A DNA stretch of 64,000 nucleotides from Tetraselmis striata (GCA_006384855.1 VCJN01002017.1:1-64000); one strand, 5' to 3'. Shown: positions 1 through 11,535, numbered from the stretch's first letter. Notes: generated by a model not told the origin, from the letters alone. Made by a program: numbers and translations.

Positions 1-198
1 GCACAGCCTCCCGGGGTGGTGAAGACACTGACGGATGACAAGAAGCGGAAGAGGCCAGTGAAGAAGCGCCGAGGTAAGAAACTGACGGTCGCGGAGTCGG
101 AGGCGGAGTCGGAGGCGCAGGCGGAGGCGGAGGCGGAGGCAGCGAGATCGTCGAAGCGGAGGGTGCCCCGGGCACGCAAGAACAAGAACAAGCAGTAG
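1..198 (+). CDS. C-terminal tail of CACTA-associated basic protein (partial)
   Basis: An open frame enters from the left edge and ends at a TAG at 196-198, giving 65 residues. It carries a KKRKRP-type nuclear localisation signal, an acidic AESEAES repeat built from a GAGTCG/GAGGCG hexamer, and an RVPRARK basic tail. The same tail ends the minus-strand gene at 54,446-55,592. Compared with that copy, about 30 residues between VVKTLT and the KKRKRP block are missing here. The real start lies outside the window; no ATG is needed at the edge because the frame is open. Function is unknown. A DNA-binding or nuclear role as an accessory transposon protein is inferred only from the NLS and charge. Confidence 0.5.
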   Translation, partial: AQPPGVVKTLTDDKKRKRPVKKRRGKKLTVAESEAESEAQAEAEAEAARSSKRRVPRARKNKNKQ

Positions 199-249
199 CC
201 CCCGCCCCCTTACCCCCCTCCCTCACTCCCCCGGCGGGAGCGGCGGGGG

Positions 250-284
<35 letters not shown>

Positions 285-838
285 CGGCGGGGAGACCACG
301 CCGATGGCAGCTGTCGCGAATATTGTAATTCAAACATTCTTCGGCAAACCGCTGCCTGCCCCCGCCCTCCCCCTCGCGAATATTTATGTAACGTGAGCAC
401 TCTTTGGCAAAACATGGCAGCCAAACCGCCCGTCTGATGACCTTTGATCGGACGGCGGGCAGGCCCCTAGCCGAATAGTACGGCTGCGATTTGCGCTCCC
501 ATGTACTAATAGTCGTAGTTATCCACAGGACGACTCGTCATCGCGCCCGGGTTCGTACTAGATACCCGGTACCGGCTTAATTAATATATCGCGTACTAAC
601 CGGTACTACACGGACAACCTCGCACCTTATACTTCAGTGCCATGTAACACATAACACGTCATGTACGACTACCACAATGATTACAAAAAGGATTTATCGC
701 CCGCCGGCAATAACGCCGGATGTACTCGCACGTAACTGGATGGACATGCCGCCACCACCAGCAGCTTTCACGGATAATAGTGGTACCGGTACGGTAGTGC
801 TTCGTCACCCGTATGTCACATCTGAATCTCACAGTGCA
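1..838. mobile_element. Terminus of a CACTA (EnSpm)-like DNA transposon, copy A
   Basis: This segment is similar in inverted orientation to about 53,796-54,730. The shared parts are the 3' end of a gene for a basic protein, a noncoding stretch, and a last block ending in CTCACAGTG at 838. Read from the outside, both copies start CACTGTGAGA, and CACTA/EnSpm elements are known to start CACTA or CACTG. Similarity to copy B stops at 838 here and at 53,796 there, which fixes the outer boundary. The rest of copy A lies left of the window. A 33-base G run (252-284) interrupts the noncoding part. The boundary rests on direct comparison. The superfamily is inferred from the terminus and from the Tnp2-like gene near copy B. 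Confidence 0.6.
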
Positions 839-1463
839 TGGCGTGTCCACCACTCCCGCCCTCACCCCGACGCCTTCCCGATTTTCGATACCCCCCTCGA
901 TCCCCCCATCCACCTATTCGACATCAATTGGCAACGTCCTCAATTCCGAAAATCATGGGAGTGGGTTGAGAGCGGAAGTGGCGGGCACGCCATGGGTGTG
1001 AGAACGGGAACTTGAAGTTGTCGTCAGAGTTGGAGCAGGGGACGTGCCAGGATTCATGTAATTCATCGTCTTCGCCGTCCTCGCCCTCTCCCTACGTACT
1101 GCGCTCCGGTGGTTGCCCCTCCTGGGGCGGTGGTGGTGCAGGTGAGCATGACGGGCAAGCCGCTGTGGTGCGGTGCCAACGAGGACACAACCATTAACGG
1201 GTAGGCCTCTTGGCATCCTGTCGGTTGCTGGTCGGAGTCGTTATTGGCTGGGTGATGTCCGTGGTGGTGATGTCCGGCCGGGGAGACGAAGCCAAATGGC
1301 TGGTGATGGCCCTGCATGTCGTCGTTGCCGCTCTGAGTGGGCCAATATTGCTGCCGCTGGGGCCTGTTCTGATGGTTGTAGTCGTTGCGCAGGTTGTGGG
1401 TATAGTTGTCTTTTACCTGACGCTCCGCATGCACGCGCTGACAGTGACCATAGCTAGGGTTGT

Positions 1464-2438
1464 TCACGGTGATGGGTGGGGCGGTGTCACCAGGAGACGC
1501 AGGCCGTTGGCATGGCGCCTGGCCATACATTGCTGCTGAGTATGGCATGGACGGTCACACCTGCTGCAGGCAATGTTGGGCCTTGTGGCATGTAGTCGGT
1601 CCCTGGGGTCGCAGGAATTGAGGGTTGGCGTGCGTGCACGGACGCGCTGCTGACGCTGACGCGTGCGCGCCTCCATGTTCTGTCCGGCACTTATGATGGT
1701 TGCCAGCCTCATGTTGACATTGGCTGCCGAGATGGTGGCATCGACAATGTGATCGTATGATGGGTGAAGTCCTTGCATGAGGTAGTTGATGGCCACGAAC
1801 TCGAAAGTCCACTGGCCCTCTGCCTTGCGCAACAAATTCGAGAGGTTTCGGTAGCGGCGAACGTACACATGGACCGGCTCATTCGGGAGCTGGCCTGCGG
1901 TGATTTCTTCCTCCAAGCGCATGCGCTCCTCTATGGCCGAGACCCGGAGTTCAGTACATAGGGCCGTCCAAGCCGCATATCCATACTTCCTGGAGTCCAT
2001 GCTGATGCTGTCGACGATGGCCAGTGCCATGGGATAATTTGCTGTCGCGTGGCGCAGGGCTGCTAGAAGAACGAGCTGCTCCTGGTGGGTGCCTTTGCCC
2101 TTGGTGGTGTCCAGGTAGCCGGCGCTGCCGAGGGAGATCTTGACGGCCTGAGCATTATCACGCGTAGAGATGTTCTGGTCCCACACGGGGACCGTCGCGA
2201 GGTCGAGTGTCGGCTTTACTGCAGACGGCTTGATTCACTGGATGTCACTGGAGTCACTGTCTGATGCACTGTGCAAGCTGAAAGCGCCTTCATAACCGGT
2301 ATCATTGTCACTAAAGTCAGGCGGCGGTGGATCGCTGCCAGGGTCCTTCTTGACCGCACTCCGCCCAGCTAGATTAGGCAGAGGGGTGTTCATCATGCCG
2401 GTGGTGATGCTGGTAGACTTGGCGGAAGGATGGCGCAC
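1464..2438 (-). pseudogene. Copia-type Gag with CCHC zinc knuckle (fossil)
   Basis: The helical region contains patterns typical of Copia Gag, such as AWTALCTELRVSAIEERM and INYLMQGLHPSYDHIV. A C-x2-C-x4-H-x4-C knuckle follows, and downstream to about 1,060 there is a His/Gln/Pro-rich tail. Gag packages element RNA in cytoplasmic particles. The N-terminal part (2235-2438) is rich in Asp and Ser. This is a relic with a few breaks, not expected to give a full product. Confidence 0.55.
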
Positions 2439-2601
2439 TTATCCTGGAAGGTGTATATATTTGTAGGGGTGGGCGGGTGGGAAGAAAAAAACTCGTCGCA
2501 CGTCGCCGTCGACCGTCGAAAGCTGTCGAGGGTCAAGATACACGCAGGTTGAAGCCTCTGGCAAGCGTCAAGCTCGGGGCAAGACGTCGAACCAAAAGAG
2601 A

Positions 2602-2613
2602 GGGCCCATAACC
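2602..2613 (-). promoter_or_regulatory. Primer-binding site matching initiator tRNA-Met anticodon arm
   Basis: The minus strand reads GGTTATGGGCCC immediately after the LTR. Its complement GGGCCCATAACC is the anticodon stem and loop (anticodon CAU) of eukaryotic initiator tRNA-Met. The same motif abuts the LTR of the element at 25,444-26,535, and a one-base variant abuts the LTR at 20,571. Confidence 0.6.
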
Positions 2614-2991
2614 TGTCGGAGGGAGATTGTCGAAGTGATGGCTGAGTGGCACTGTCACTGATGGAAGAAGACTCGGCGAGAGTCGGCGTGCATGCGTCGT
2701 ATCACGTAGAGTGCCAGCAAGCAAGGTGCAAGCTGGAAAGGCAAAGGGCTGCTATGAGCCGTGGGCGATGGACGAAAGGTAGTCGATGTCGCCGTGGTGA
2801 TGGCTGAGTGGCACTGGCACGAGAGAGAATGGGTGAGTCGGAATATTTCTGGGAAGAGCAGTTGACTGAAATACAAGGAGCCGAGGCTGGCAATTTATAC
2901 CAGCCGGCTAGGTGTCAATTAGGACGGACACCTCTCCGTCTAAGAACGCCAACTGGCAAAGATGCCTAGGTGCCATACTTTGGTAACAACA
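2614..2991 (-). repeat. Probable 5' LTR of the Copia relic
   Basis: The block runs from TGTCGGAGGG, which directly abuts the primer-binding site, to AACAACA, giving TG...CA ends on both strands. On the minus strand a TATAAATT box lies about 95 bases inside the upstream end, as expected for an LTR promoter. It contains a 20-base internal repeat (GTGATGGCTGAGTGGCACTG at 2635 and 2801). The inner edge is firm. The outer edge is a best guess because no second LTR is present to align. Confidence 0.4.
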
Positions 2992-3271
2992 TGGTGCCGT
3001 ACTTCTGCCATACGGTCCAAATTAGGCACATGTACGGCAGCCAGCTGTTCACTGGAAATAGGCGGATTTCACAGAGAGAAAAAGCGAATTCAGGGTACCG
3101 GGGTACCCTGGGTCCAACACTCTGACTCCCCCAACCCATACATCCAGCCCCACGCCGCATTATGCTGCTCGCCCTCCCATACTCTGACTCCCCCAGCCCA
3201 TATATTTTCTTCATAGACTACGGATAAGTCCAACAAGATGCGGCGGAAGAGCCCCTCGCCTGCCTGGTGCG
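2992..3271. other. Gene-free spacer with a 26-base direct repeat
   Basis: No supported gene. The motif CTCTGACTCCCCCA-CCCATA occurs twice, near 3117 and 3181, about 64 bases apart. Confidence 0.4.
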
Positions 3272-3550
3272 TTGCGCATTGAGGACAACAAGCGCAAGGT
3301 GCTTGAAGCAGCAACCCTCGCCGACATGGCACTCATCGCCAAGATTCAAGCTGTCGCGAACGTGCATGACTACAATCGGCCTAACAACAAGGCCAAGGGG
3401 CGACGGAAATGCAGCAAGTGCGGGTCTGCTGGTCACAACCTTGCCACCTGCCCCAAGAGGGAGCCGGTGCAAGAGAACTTGCCGGCCTTGGGGCCCACGA
3501 CTGGCGATGGCGCTCCGGCGACTTCTGCAGCAGCAGGCGCCGCCCCTTGA
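3272..3550 (+). pseudogene. CCHC zinc-knuckle protein fragment
   Basis: An open frame of 92 codons without an ATG at its beginning; the first codon in this stretch is TTG, so the true start or an upstream exon is missing. Residues about 45-58 form C-x2-C-x4-H-x4-C in the form KCSKCGSAGHNLATCPK. That form is common in plant MULE/FAR1-type transposase tails and in some Gag proteins. Upstream is a Lys/Asn-rich helix, downstream an Ala/Pro tail and a stop. No transposase catalytic region is seen nearby. It could be the end of a MULE-like or retroelement gene; I cannot decide which. Confidence 0.35.
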
Positions 3551-6032
3551 TGACGCGCTTCGCTACTCGTATTGCCGCATCGCGTCCAGCAGCAGGAGCA
3601 GCATAGGGCGGACCTTTTGTGGTCAGTGCCGGGTATTTTGATGGCAGCGTTTTAGATGGTGATCCAACAGTGTTGGAAATTCCATCACTGGCCTTCAATT
3701 AATTTGCAGAATGCTCCGGCAATTTGCTTGATGACTACAACGGAGCGTCGCCTACCCAGCCAGGGCTTTCCGTGACTGGATTGCTGCCAAAACGGCCGTC
3801 GTGGAGACGCTGCAAGGGTTTCACTGGTGCCACATCCTGTCCCGGGGGCGAAAACAAAAAAGCAGGAGCAGCATACAGTAGTATTAGTCGCTATATACCG
3901 ACAGCGTAGCCATGTGCCACTGGGCGCTGGCTTGGCCACTGGCAGTGTACTGTCACTTTGTACTCGAATCTGTACTAGACGACGGGCATACGCCGGCATG
4001 CGCCCCAGTCGGAGCGCATCGCGACACCTAGGGTAGGGGCCAGTACAGAGCGGGCCATGCCCACACGGGAAAGGGCAGCCAGGGGTTACTGTTGGTCGAC
4101 ACAAGTCGACGGTCTTGGACCTTGTTCCACTGAATGTTGAAGCGCTGCAGCTTCGTCCTCTCCTCGCGTTGGGCGAGAAATCAGCAGCTCGTTCGCGGGT
4201 AGTAGTTCGCACGTCGCAAGCAGCACGCGTCCATTAACCACATAAACCCCAACGGGTTTCTCCCAGGGGCCCCGAAAGGCGTCGCTCACCGTACATGGTA
4301 TGATGGCGGAAGACACCCTGAGCGGCAAGATTGCTGTGGCACCCTAAGCGGCAAAATTGCCGCGACTTTGCTGTGGTGCGCTCGATGGAGCGTGCCACAG
4401 CAAAGGAGAGTGACCGGTCGGTCCGCCGTGAAGACAGGTGGTGGCTCTGACCGGCCCCCGCAATCGTGCGCGCACACTTGCGCTACGGGCGCCGCGCCAG
4501 GGCTATCTCGTAAAGGTAGAGAAACCACATAAGCTAGTTTAAAACAAGACCGCAACCGCGCCTCCTGCCCGCAAACTTCCATATACCCATCGGTGTAACA
4601 CTCTAGCGGACGCTCCAGGGGCGACACGCTGGTCCCATTGGTCAACGCGGGTGAGGCAAAGGGGATGCTGGCGACTCGGTATGCAGGGAGCGCAGCGCGC
4701 GGGCGGTGGCGGGGCGGCGCCTGCGCCACGTGCGAACCAGTCTGCGTAGGGCGTAGCCGCCGGCAGTCACACTGATAGTCCGGGCTGGTAGCCGGCCGGC
4801 GGTCAAACCTGCTGGGAATAGCTCAGTTCCTTCCCACATACGGCTCCGACAGCCTACGAACGGTAATCGTGGACTTTACGCTGGTCCTCGCCCTTCGTGT
4901 GTCGTCTATGGACGGGCTATTGTGCGGTGCTGCATCGCTGGAGGCCGGGCGGTGGGTCAATACATACAACCACCGTCGCCGCAACAACGTACGGGTAGGA
5001 AATATCTCGGTCCTGGCGCTAATGGATGAGTACGCAGTATGGGGACGACAGGTACCCGTACCCGAGCTATTATCTCAAGCGGCGCGAGAGTTTATAGCGG
5101 CTGCTGTTTTTGCTTGCCCTCTTATTAGTTTAGTCGTACTGCTCCTTGCGGTGGACTGCTCTTATTTGTACTGCTTTTGGGGCGGCGGATTTTTTACTGG
5201 CTCTGCTTTTGTAATTCCCCCCGCGCGAGTAACCGGGTACAAGTAGCCACCCGGGCGACCGCACGATGTACCTATACTGTACACGCATGTGATCTTCATT
5301 ACTGTACAGGTACTCGTAGTGCCCCGGCCCGCGGGGAACGTGATAAGCACGGCGCGGATGCCTTCGACTCCACGTATAGAATATATCTAAATCCTTGCGG
5401 GTACAGGACATACTTCCCGCCTTTCAGGTACCTGTCCCTTTTAGTTAGTAGCCACCCGCCACTAAGTAGCCGCCACCATCACCCTAAGGGGGGGTGGTTG
5501 GGCTCTAGGGCGTCACGCTTAGGGCACACAGCAGGGGACACACCCTAGAGACCAACCCTAGGGCATATGGGACAGGACGGGGGCGGTGGAGGTGGCCAGA
5601 AACTGATCAGTGGGCACCGTCTTGGTCAAGTTGTGGCACGGTCCGAGAGGTGGGTTCATTTTCAAATTCCCATCTGCTGTCACGCACTTTCCACCAGCCG
5701 ACCCACCCACCGCCAAGAACCACCAATACCGCCACTGGGGCCCGTCCGGCCAGCAAGGGCTGGCTATCTAATCCCTATGTGTTCTCTGTCGTCACTATGG
5801 CCGGAGTTGTGCCGGTACCGCGCGTTGTCGCGAATCTGCGGCCGAGCCGTTCGCATGTCCACCCGGTGAGTTTATGCCCTCGACGCGCCGGGATCGCGCA
5901 CGACGCCCTGCGACCCTCACAATCCCGCTTGGTTCCCGACTCGCCTGCCCCCCACCTACCGCTGCCCCGTAGCACCATCCGCCTCCATGCCCTCTTTCGA
6001 GTCCGTGTCCTGCCTCTGACCGGTGTTCTGAC
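3551..6032. other. Gene-free stretch
   Basis: I see no frame with recognisable protein character. A 15-base inverted repeat with one mismatch (GGTTGGGCTCTAGGG near 5498 and its complement near 5543) could form a stem. A block near 3815-3860 (GGGTTTCACTGGT...CTGTCCCGGGGGCG) recurs near 28,850 and probably marks an old dispersed repeat. Confidence 0.4.
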
Positions 6033-6971
6033 ATGTCTCGTACGGTATCGATTCGCAGGATTGCCGCCGCCGCGGCCCATGCGACCCAAGTTGGCGACGA
6101 CTTGTTCAACTCACCACGCCCTCGCCGCGCCTCCCACCCGGTTCCGCTCGACAACTTGAACCTCGAGCAGCTCGGGCAGTTCTACAAGCGCGCTGTCCAA
6201 ATATGGGAGGCCTCGTCGACTCTGTCCTACCACGGCGCCGCTATCGCAACGGCCGCCGAGGCGGTCGTGGCGATCGTGGCTCGTCACCAGCACGCCCTGC
6301 AAAACGGAGTCTACCGCCGAGCCAGCTCGATGAGTTAGCTGCTAAGGATCTGCAACCGCGCCCAAGACGACGGCTCTGGCCCAGCTGCGTCCGTCAACGC
6401 CAACGACACCCGCTCGGGGGGGCTCGTCCGCCAATTCCCCCGACCCCCCCCCCCCCCCCCCCCCCCCCTCCCTTCGTGTACTCTGCCTACGCGCCCAGCG
6501 GTGGTGGCGGGAAGGCCAAGTGCGGGCGCAAGCCCAAGGGGACTTATCAACATGCATATGGAGGACAACACCAAGCAATACAAGGGGGCCAAGAACCACG
6601 AGGAGTACCGGTCCGCTTTCAAGAGCGTGCTGGGGAGAGTGGTTGAAAACGCTATCGACATGCAACTATCAGTGCGTGCGGCAGCGAAACATGCACAGAA
6701 GACTGTCAATGAAGATTACAACATCGCCATCTTCCTAAGCCGGTGCCGCCGCAAGATTTCTGCGGCTATGGAAGGGAGCCAGCCCATATCTACACCTCAG
6801 AAGACAGGGGATACCTACATCCCACTTGCCATCGAGGAGCGCATCGCCGCTGTTGCCCGCCGCATCCGCCGCCAAAAGTTCCCCACATCATCAACTTTGC
6901 TGTCTTGAAGGTGCCCCCCCTCCCCCCTCATGTTGCCTCTAGACATCTCTGTCTCGGTCTCTCTGTCTCTG

Positions 6972-7048
<77 letters not shown>

Positions 7049-7085
7049 CTCTCTCTCTGTCTCTCTGTCTCTCTGTCTCTCTCTG

Positions 7086-7150
<65 letters not shown>

Positions 7151-8200
7151 GCCTACCTGCAGGCCGGGTGGAGGAAGTTCAAGCGCGAGAAGCTCCGGGA
7201 GATCAACCTGGATGAGTTTCTGCAACATGCGCACGCGCATCAAGCCCCTCAAGCTCAAGCACTTCATTGAGATTCTCAAGCGGGCTTTCGATCATGCATT
7301 CATAGTGGAGCGCAACGTGATGGGCTGGGCCAAGAAGGGCATCCTACCGCGCTTCACGATGCGGGAGTTCTGGCGCTTGAAGGAGGAGGTAAATGTGCAC
7401 GCCTCTCATGTTGCGGCTGGCCGCGAGGGCTACAACGGCTCCAATGTTGCCACCGTTGTTGGCATTGGCTTTGGCATATGTGCCACTGCAGTCCGGCTCC
7501 GGATCTTGCAGGGTGGGAAGGCATCGCCTGCTCTCAACCAGTCTGCTGCTGAGGCACCAACTCTTGAGTTGTCCCTACCGCACTCCTTGCGCATTGAGAT
7601 CGACCGTGCTGCTGCCTCCCTCCCTTCTGTCGAAGCACTTGCAAGCATGGACATCAACGACATCATTGCCGCTTACCTGCTGTGGCACCAGGAGGTCTTC
7701 TCCAAGGTCCGCACACTCAAGGTCCGACAGTTGAGGGGGGCGAAAGAGCAGACGATGACGCCATCGAAGAGGGCGAGGAGGGGCGGAGGACCGGATGCAT
7801 CACTGCGAAGAACATCTGGTCCCTGTTAGGCAGCGCGACTGGGGAGGAAGCGATGGCCATTGCACGGGCCAAGGTCGACTAGAAGAAGCGCAAGGCAAGC
7901 GAGAAGGCTGACCCAGAGGCGGCGCGGGAGGACAAGAGGCGCAAAACACAGTGCGAGGCGCATACCAAGTTGGCGGCACTGGTGGAGAAGATCTCCGCCG
8001 GCGGGCTCCGCGTGATCGACTCCCTGGTGGTCGACGACCTGAAGGCTATGCTCCGCTCCGAGGCCCGGTCCAAAGCCCCTGAACCCAAGGGCAACAAAGC
8101 AGACTCACGGCCCGCGTGCTTGACCTCCGCAGGGTCAAGGCGGCGGTGGCAGAGCACGGCCGCCGAGCTGCCGCGGAGCGTGTGAGCGCGGGCGCACGTG
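6033..8200 (+). pseudogene. Pogo-like (Tc1/mariner) transposase relic
   Basis: Coding pieces lie in order on the plus strand. An N-terminal piece starts at ATG 6033. A helix-turn-helix piece (about 6540-6890) has LSVRAAAKHA followed by YIPLAIEERIAAVARRIRRQKFP, the psq-type pattern before the catalytic domain in pogo transposases. A later piece (about 7240-7400) reads KPLKLKHFIEILKRAF...GWAKKGILPRFT, like the end of the DDE domain. A Lys-rich coiled tail follows (7880-8150). The catalytic Asp/Asp/Glu core between the two halves is absent. A likely intron (6911-7162) sits there: donor GTGCCCCCCC, a huge CT tract, acceptor CCTGCAG. The frame shifts at least twice, and a TAG at 7880-7882 interrupts the tail, which continues in frame as KKRKASEKADPEAAREDK. 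Terminal inverted repeats were not found. Confidence 0.45.
6946..7146 (+). repeat. (CT)n microsatellite inside a likely intron
   Basis: About 200 bases of nearly pure CT with scattered CTGT interruptions, ending 16 bases before a CCTGCAG acceptor. It acts as an oversized polypyrimidine tract if the intron 6911-7162 is real. Confidence 0.8.
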
Positions 8201-8654
8201 CACTAGCGAGCGCCCGCTGACGGCGCCATCGCAGGCCAGGCGGCCGCCACCGCCACCCCCGAGGCCGCCCAGAGACTCTACGCGGCTATGTTGCAGTGCG
8301 TTGGTGCCGTTGGTATGGGCCAGTGCCAACCAACCCTAACTGAGTAGTCTAGCAGCGGCGCGATGTAGTCGATACCGCGGTACATGTATCGGCCAGACGG
8401 AGGCTGGTGGAGTTGCTTTTAATTGAAAAATCATCTCGTAGACCCACCGGCGAGGATCTTCATTTCAGCACCCCGGTCGCACCAGACCACCGATTTGCAT
8501 GCGGTAAAAAGCCCCAACGGCAGGTTACATATGACACATGCAAGGTTTTGCCCCCGTCTGGGCTTCAGACTACCTGGACACATACCCAGGTTTAGGGGGG
8601 TTCCAAGCATTTTGAATGATATCCTACCTGTAGTGATACTAACTAAGAGGGACA
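8201..8654. other. Gene-free stretch
   Basis: Nothing recognisable. It starts in Pro/Arg-rich, GC-rich sequence trailing the pogo relic and turns into more AT-rich DNA before the LINE fragment. Confidence 0.4.
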
Positions 8655-9088
8655 GGTACTTGTGTGAATCACAAAAAGGGCAGTAACAAATCCACCTACT
8701 GCTAAAAGTAGTACTAAGAAATCAACACAGCAAGCCGCCTAAAAGCGGCCCGCATCCCGCATGAAGCGAGATGGATGAGTGATGCGCACACGGTTCAGAG
8801 TCCGGGCCACGCGTGCACATGTTTGTGTGGGTGATCCTCTGACGTGCTGTGCAGCTTCAACAACGGGATGGCAAACGAATCTGCGTCGTCTGATGAGGCA
8901 GCGAGCGCGCTCTCGAGCGGCAACCAAGCTCAGGGCCCCGAGGAAATCTCTTGCGAGCAAGGCCTCATGGTGAGCCCGGGTGGTGCACCCAGTGCCCGGC
9001 GATGAAAGGGCACCCCGATCCGCAGCCAAGCATGCGATACCGCGCACTGTGCGGCGCACCCCCTTGCTCACCTCACCGCCCACTGTGC
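8655..9088 (-). pseudogene. 5'-truncated LINE fragment (copy 1)
   Basis: This piece is about 93-95% identical by eye to the 3' part of the element at 17,996-19,132, from GGTACTTGTGTGAAT at the 3' end to CCCACTGTGCC at 9088. It encodes only the last 110 or so residues of that element's ORF (LVAARERARCLIRRRRF...MRDAGRF). Copy 2 goes on for another 700 bases in the 5' direction, whereas copy 1 stops abruptly. A shared 3' end with different 5' ends is the mark of LINE-type target-primed reverse transcription. Confidence 0.6.
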
Positions 9089-9213
9089 CTTTCAGGTACG
9101 TGTACGAGCAATCACGGGCGGCCTCCGGCTACTGCCCCTGTGGTGACATGATATTTTAAAAGTGCATCATCAGACGACCGCGCGGTGAGCTGGGGGTATC
9201 GTCCGGTCGCTAA

Positions 9214-10008
9214 AGCCCATATTCGAAAAGCAGCTAGATCGGCTACAGCCGTAGATTCGCCGCTAATCTATGAAAATCCCATATTTGAAAAGCCACAGAT
9301 CGTAGGTTCAATCTTGGACGCAATAGATTCGACCTCCGAAGGTCCCGGATTAGCGCAAATCTAGGACAAAACGAGTTAACTCTCGGACGTCCTAGACTGG
9401 CATTAAGGGCCTTTTCGGGCCCATCCGGTACGTATCCTCGGCCTTCCATGCCACCTGCGAGCCATGCGTCGCGACTACCGCCCAGTCCCTCACTCCACCA
9501 CCCGCGCCCGTGTCCCGCCGCCTATTTAGTGCCGCCCCCGCCCGTCCGGCGCCATACATATGTAGGCGCCGATTCCGGGGCCTCGGCCAGGATGTATCGC
9601 TCCGTCTTGTTAGGCTTGCTCTATTCCGCGTCGCTCGACCTTCACCAGACCGCACGATGGCAACCGAGGGTGGAGCCGCGCCAACCGCGTCTGGCGATCC
9701 TCATGATCCGGACGGCTCCTCCTGGCGCTCGGGCATAGTGAGCTAACGGCGCGTCTAGTAGCACGGGGAGGGGAATCTGAGGTTGGGTACCGACGGGTGG
9801 TGCAGTGGGCAGCGCTGCGGGCCGCGCTTGGTGGCCCAATCCCTGCGGCGGGGGCGGGCGCAGGCGCAGCGAGATGACGATTTGAAACGGTTATTCGAAT
9901 ATGGAGTAAAATTGTAGATCTCACGTGTTGTCTGCTAGATCGGCAAAATAATCTAGGAAGCCGGATCTACGACTATAACTCTAGCGGCTTTTCGAATATG
10001 ATGGGCAT
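9214..10008. mobile_element. Putative 0.8-kb inverted-repeat (MITE-like) element
   Basis: The left end (GCCCATATTCGAAAAGC at about 9219) and the complement of the right end (GCCCATCATATTCGAAAAGC, about 10,005 inward) are imperfect inverted repeats. Similarity continues for about 40 bases (GCTAGA...CGTAGAT). Inside are further TTCGAA-centred motifs at about 9277 and 9897. No transposase is encoded. Related TATTCGAATA motifs followed by ACAGAT occur at about 21,590-21,660 and 28,617-28,935, so this may be one member of a family. Target-site duplication was not identified. Confidence 0.4.
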
Positions 10009-11280
10009 AAGCATCATATCGTGCAGGGATCGGCCCTCGCGAAATCCATTTGCGAACGCTTCGAGAATCGCTCCCACTACGTGAACACGACTTCGCGATA
10101 TTTTGCGAGGAGAGCACCTTTTTCGCTTATTTCAAAGGGAAGTTGGCAAGGAAATTAGCCGAAAAGTGCGCAAGTTAGTTACACGGAAAGGGTGGGGTGC
10201 TACTTGCGGCAAAGAGCCAGAAAAGAGGGAGGGAGTGGGGGTTTTGCGGGCAAGAAGCCAGCACAAAACTAAAATAGTGGTCTAGTCTAGCGGACGATGA
10301 TAGTTTAAGAAGACTTGATAGGTATGGGGGCGACCGATGTTTACACCGCGGGCGGCACGCAAAGTGCCATACATTGGCGTCTTAGATTTGAAGCACTAGG
10401 ACTTCCCGTAGTCGATTACCGGCGTGGCGCAGAGATCTCGGGTAGCTAGTGTCGACACCCGCATACCCTGAGGTGCAGAGAGGGGAAAAGGAAACCCCAA
10501 GAACGACGCTCTAAATAAAACTTCCGTCCACTTCGCATAGTATCGGAATGCTTGCAAACATCGCAAACAAATCACGAACAGTTCGCGAACTGTTTTCGCG
10601 AGTGCGTTTGCGACAAGGATTCCATACGCAAACGGTCCTAATGTACACTTCTCGAGCGTAGTTAACTCGAGCAAGCATATATATAGTCGACTATATGTGA
10701 CTCATGTCGTGAGTCAAAGCGCGGCGCTGCCGGCGATGCAAGAGCGGCGATGATGCGAAGTGCTAATGCGGCGCGACTGCAACGATGGTACACGAGGACC
10801 GCCCGTTGCACGACTATTTGGTGATTAGTTTTTCTGACATTCACTGGAATAGTCGTATATTAAACTACTGCAGTAGTCGTACGAGTTTAGTCCCGAAAAT
10901 TATAGCCGCAATAACACCGTGATGATGAATCGTTGCGCTCGCAGTAAACGCGAAGTGCTCGCGAACCTTCACGAATTCACTCGCAATTTCTCGCTGCCTG
11001 GTTTGATTGGGCTCGGCTCGAGGTGCAATTCGAGCTTCCCCCAAGCTCGCGAATTGTATTCACGAAAAAAGCTCGCGATATCCCATTTCAAGGGAGGGAG
11101 GAGGGCGAGCATATTGCTGAAAATGTGCTTTGGCATTATTACAAGCTTTTGGAAGGGACCAAAAAGCCTTACATGCAGACATGTAAACCTGAACCTAGTG
11201 AGAGGAGGGTGGGCGTGGCTGTTGCGGCGCGACCTTATGGGGGGTGCGCCGCGACAAAGGAAGATGAGGACATACAAGCC
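10009..11280. other. Gene-free stretch rich in TTCGCGAA-like motifs
   Basis: No credible gene. Variants of TCGCGAAC and TTTGCGA recur on both strands (for example near 10,035-10,110, 10,560-10,620 and 10,950-11,080), suggesting relics of an old repeat. Confidence 0.35.
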
Positions 11281-11535
11281 CCCCGTGGTGTTTTAAAGCA
11301 CACGACGAATCATCATGCGGGAGCAGCGTTACCCGGGATGGTTAAGTCGCTCGGGACCGCGCGCGGGGTGGTGCCGTAGGGGCGTACGCCAACTTCCGCC
11401 GGACGATGAAATTACCGAGGGGCTGTGCAGCTCTTGAGGCGGTACGGGCAGGGCACGTGGACATAGTAGCCCTGTAATGGTGCCGCACCGAGCCTGCAAA
11501 ACAGGCAAGGGAAGAGGAAACCCCAACTACTGGAC
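11281..11535 (+). repeat. Dispersed repeat, modules 1 and 2
   Basis: Module 1 (about 11,281-11,372) recurs at 12,887-12,975 with the shared run CACACGACGAATCA. Module 2 (about 11,360-11,535) recurs at 16,488-16,665 with shared runs such as AACTTCCG and GGACGATGAAATT. Identity is roughly 80-85% by eye. No coding capacity is evident. These may be solo remnants of a non-autonomous element. Confidence 0.55.

Larger units (their letters stand above)
1000..2991 (-). mobile_element. Copia-group LTR retrotransposon relic (5' LTR, primer site, gag)
   Basis: This is a minus-strand fossil. From 5' to 3' it has an LTR-like block (2614-2991), a primer-binding site (2602-2613), then gag coding sequence (about 1000-2440). 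No protease, integrase, reverse transcriptase or 3' LTR is visible; the element stops near the CACTA terminus at 838. The primer site matches the complement of an initiator-tRNA-Met anticodon arm, the priming mode known for Drosophila copia. The element is broken and incomplete. Age cannot be set because only one LTR is present. Confidence 0.6.

Noticed and set aside
6930-7279. Long Ser/Leu or Arg/Glu repeat proteins across 6.9-7.2 kb
   Set aside because: They are translations of the CT microsatellite on either strand; splice signals on both sides make it an intron.
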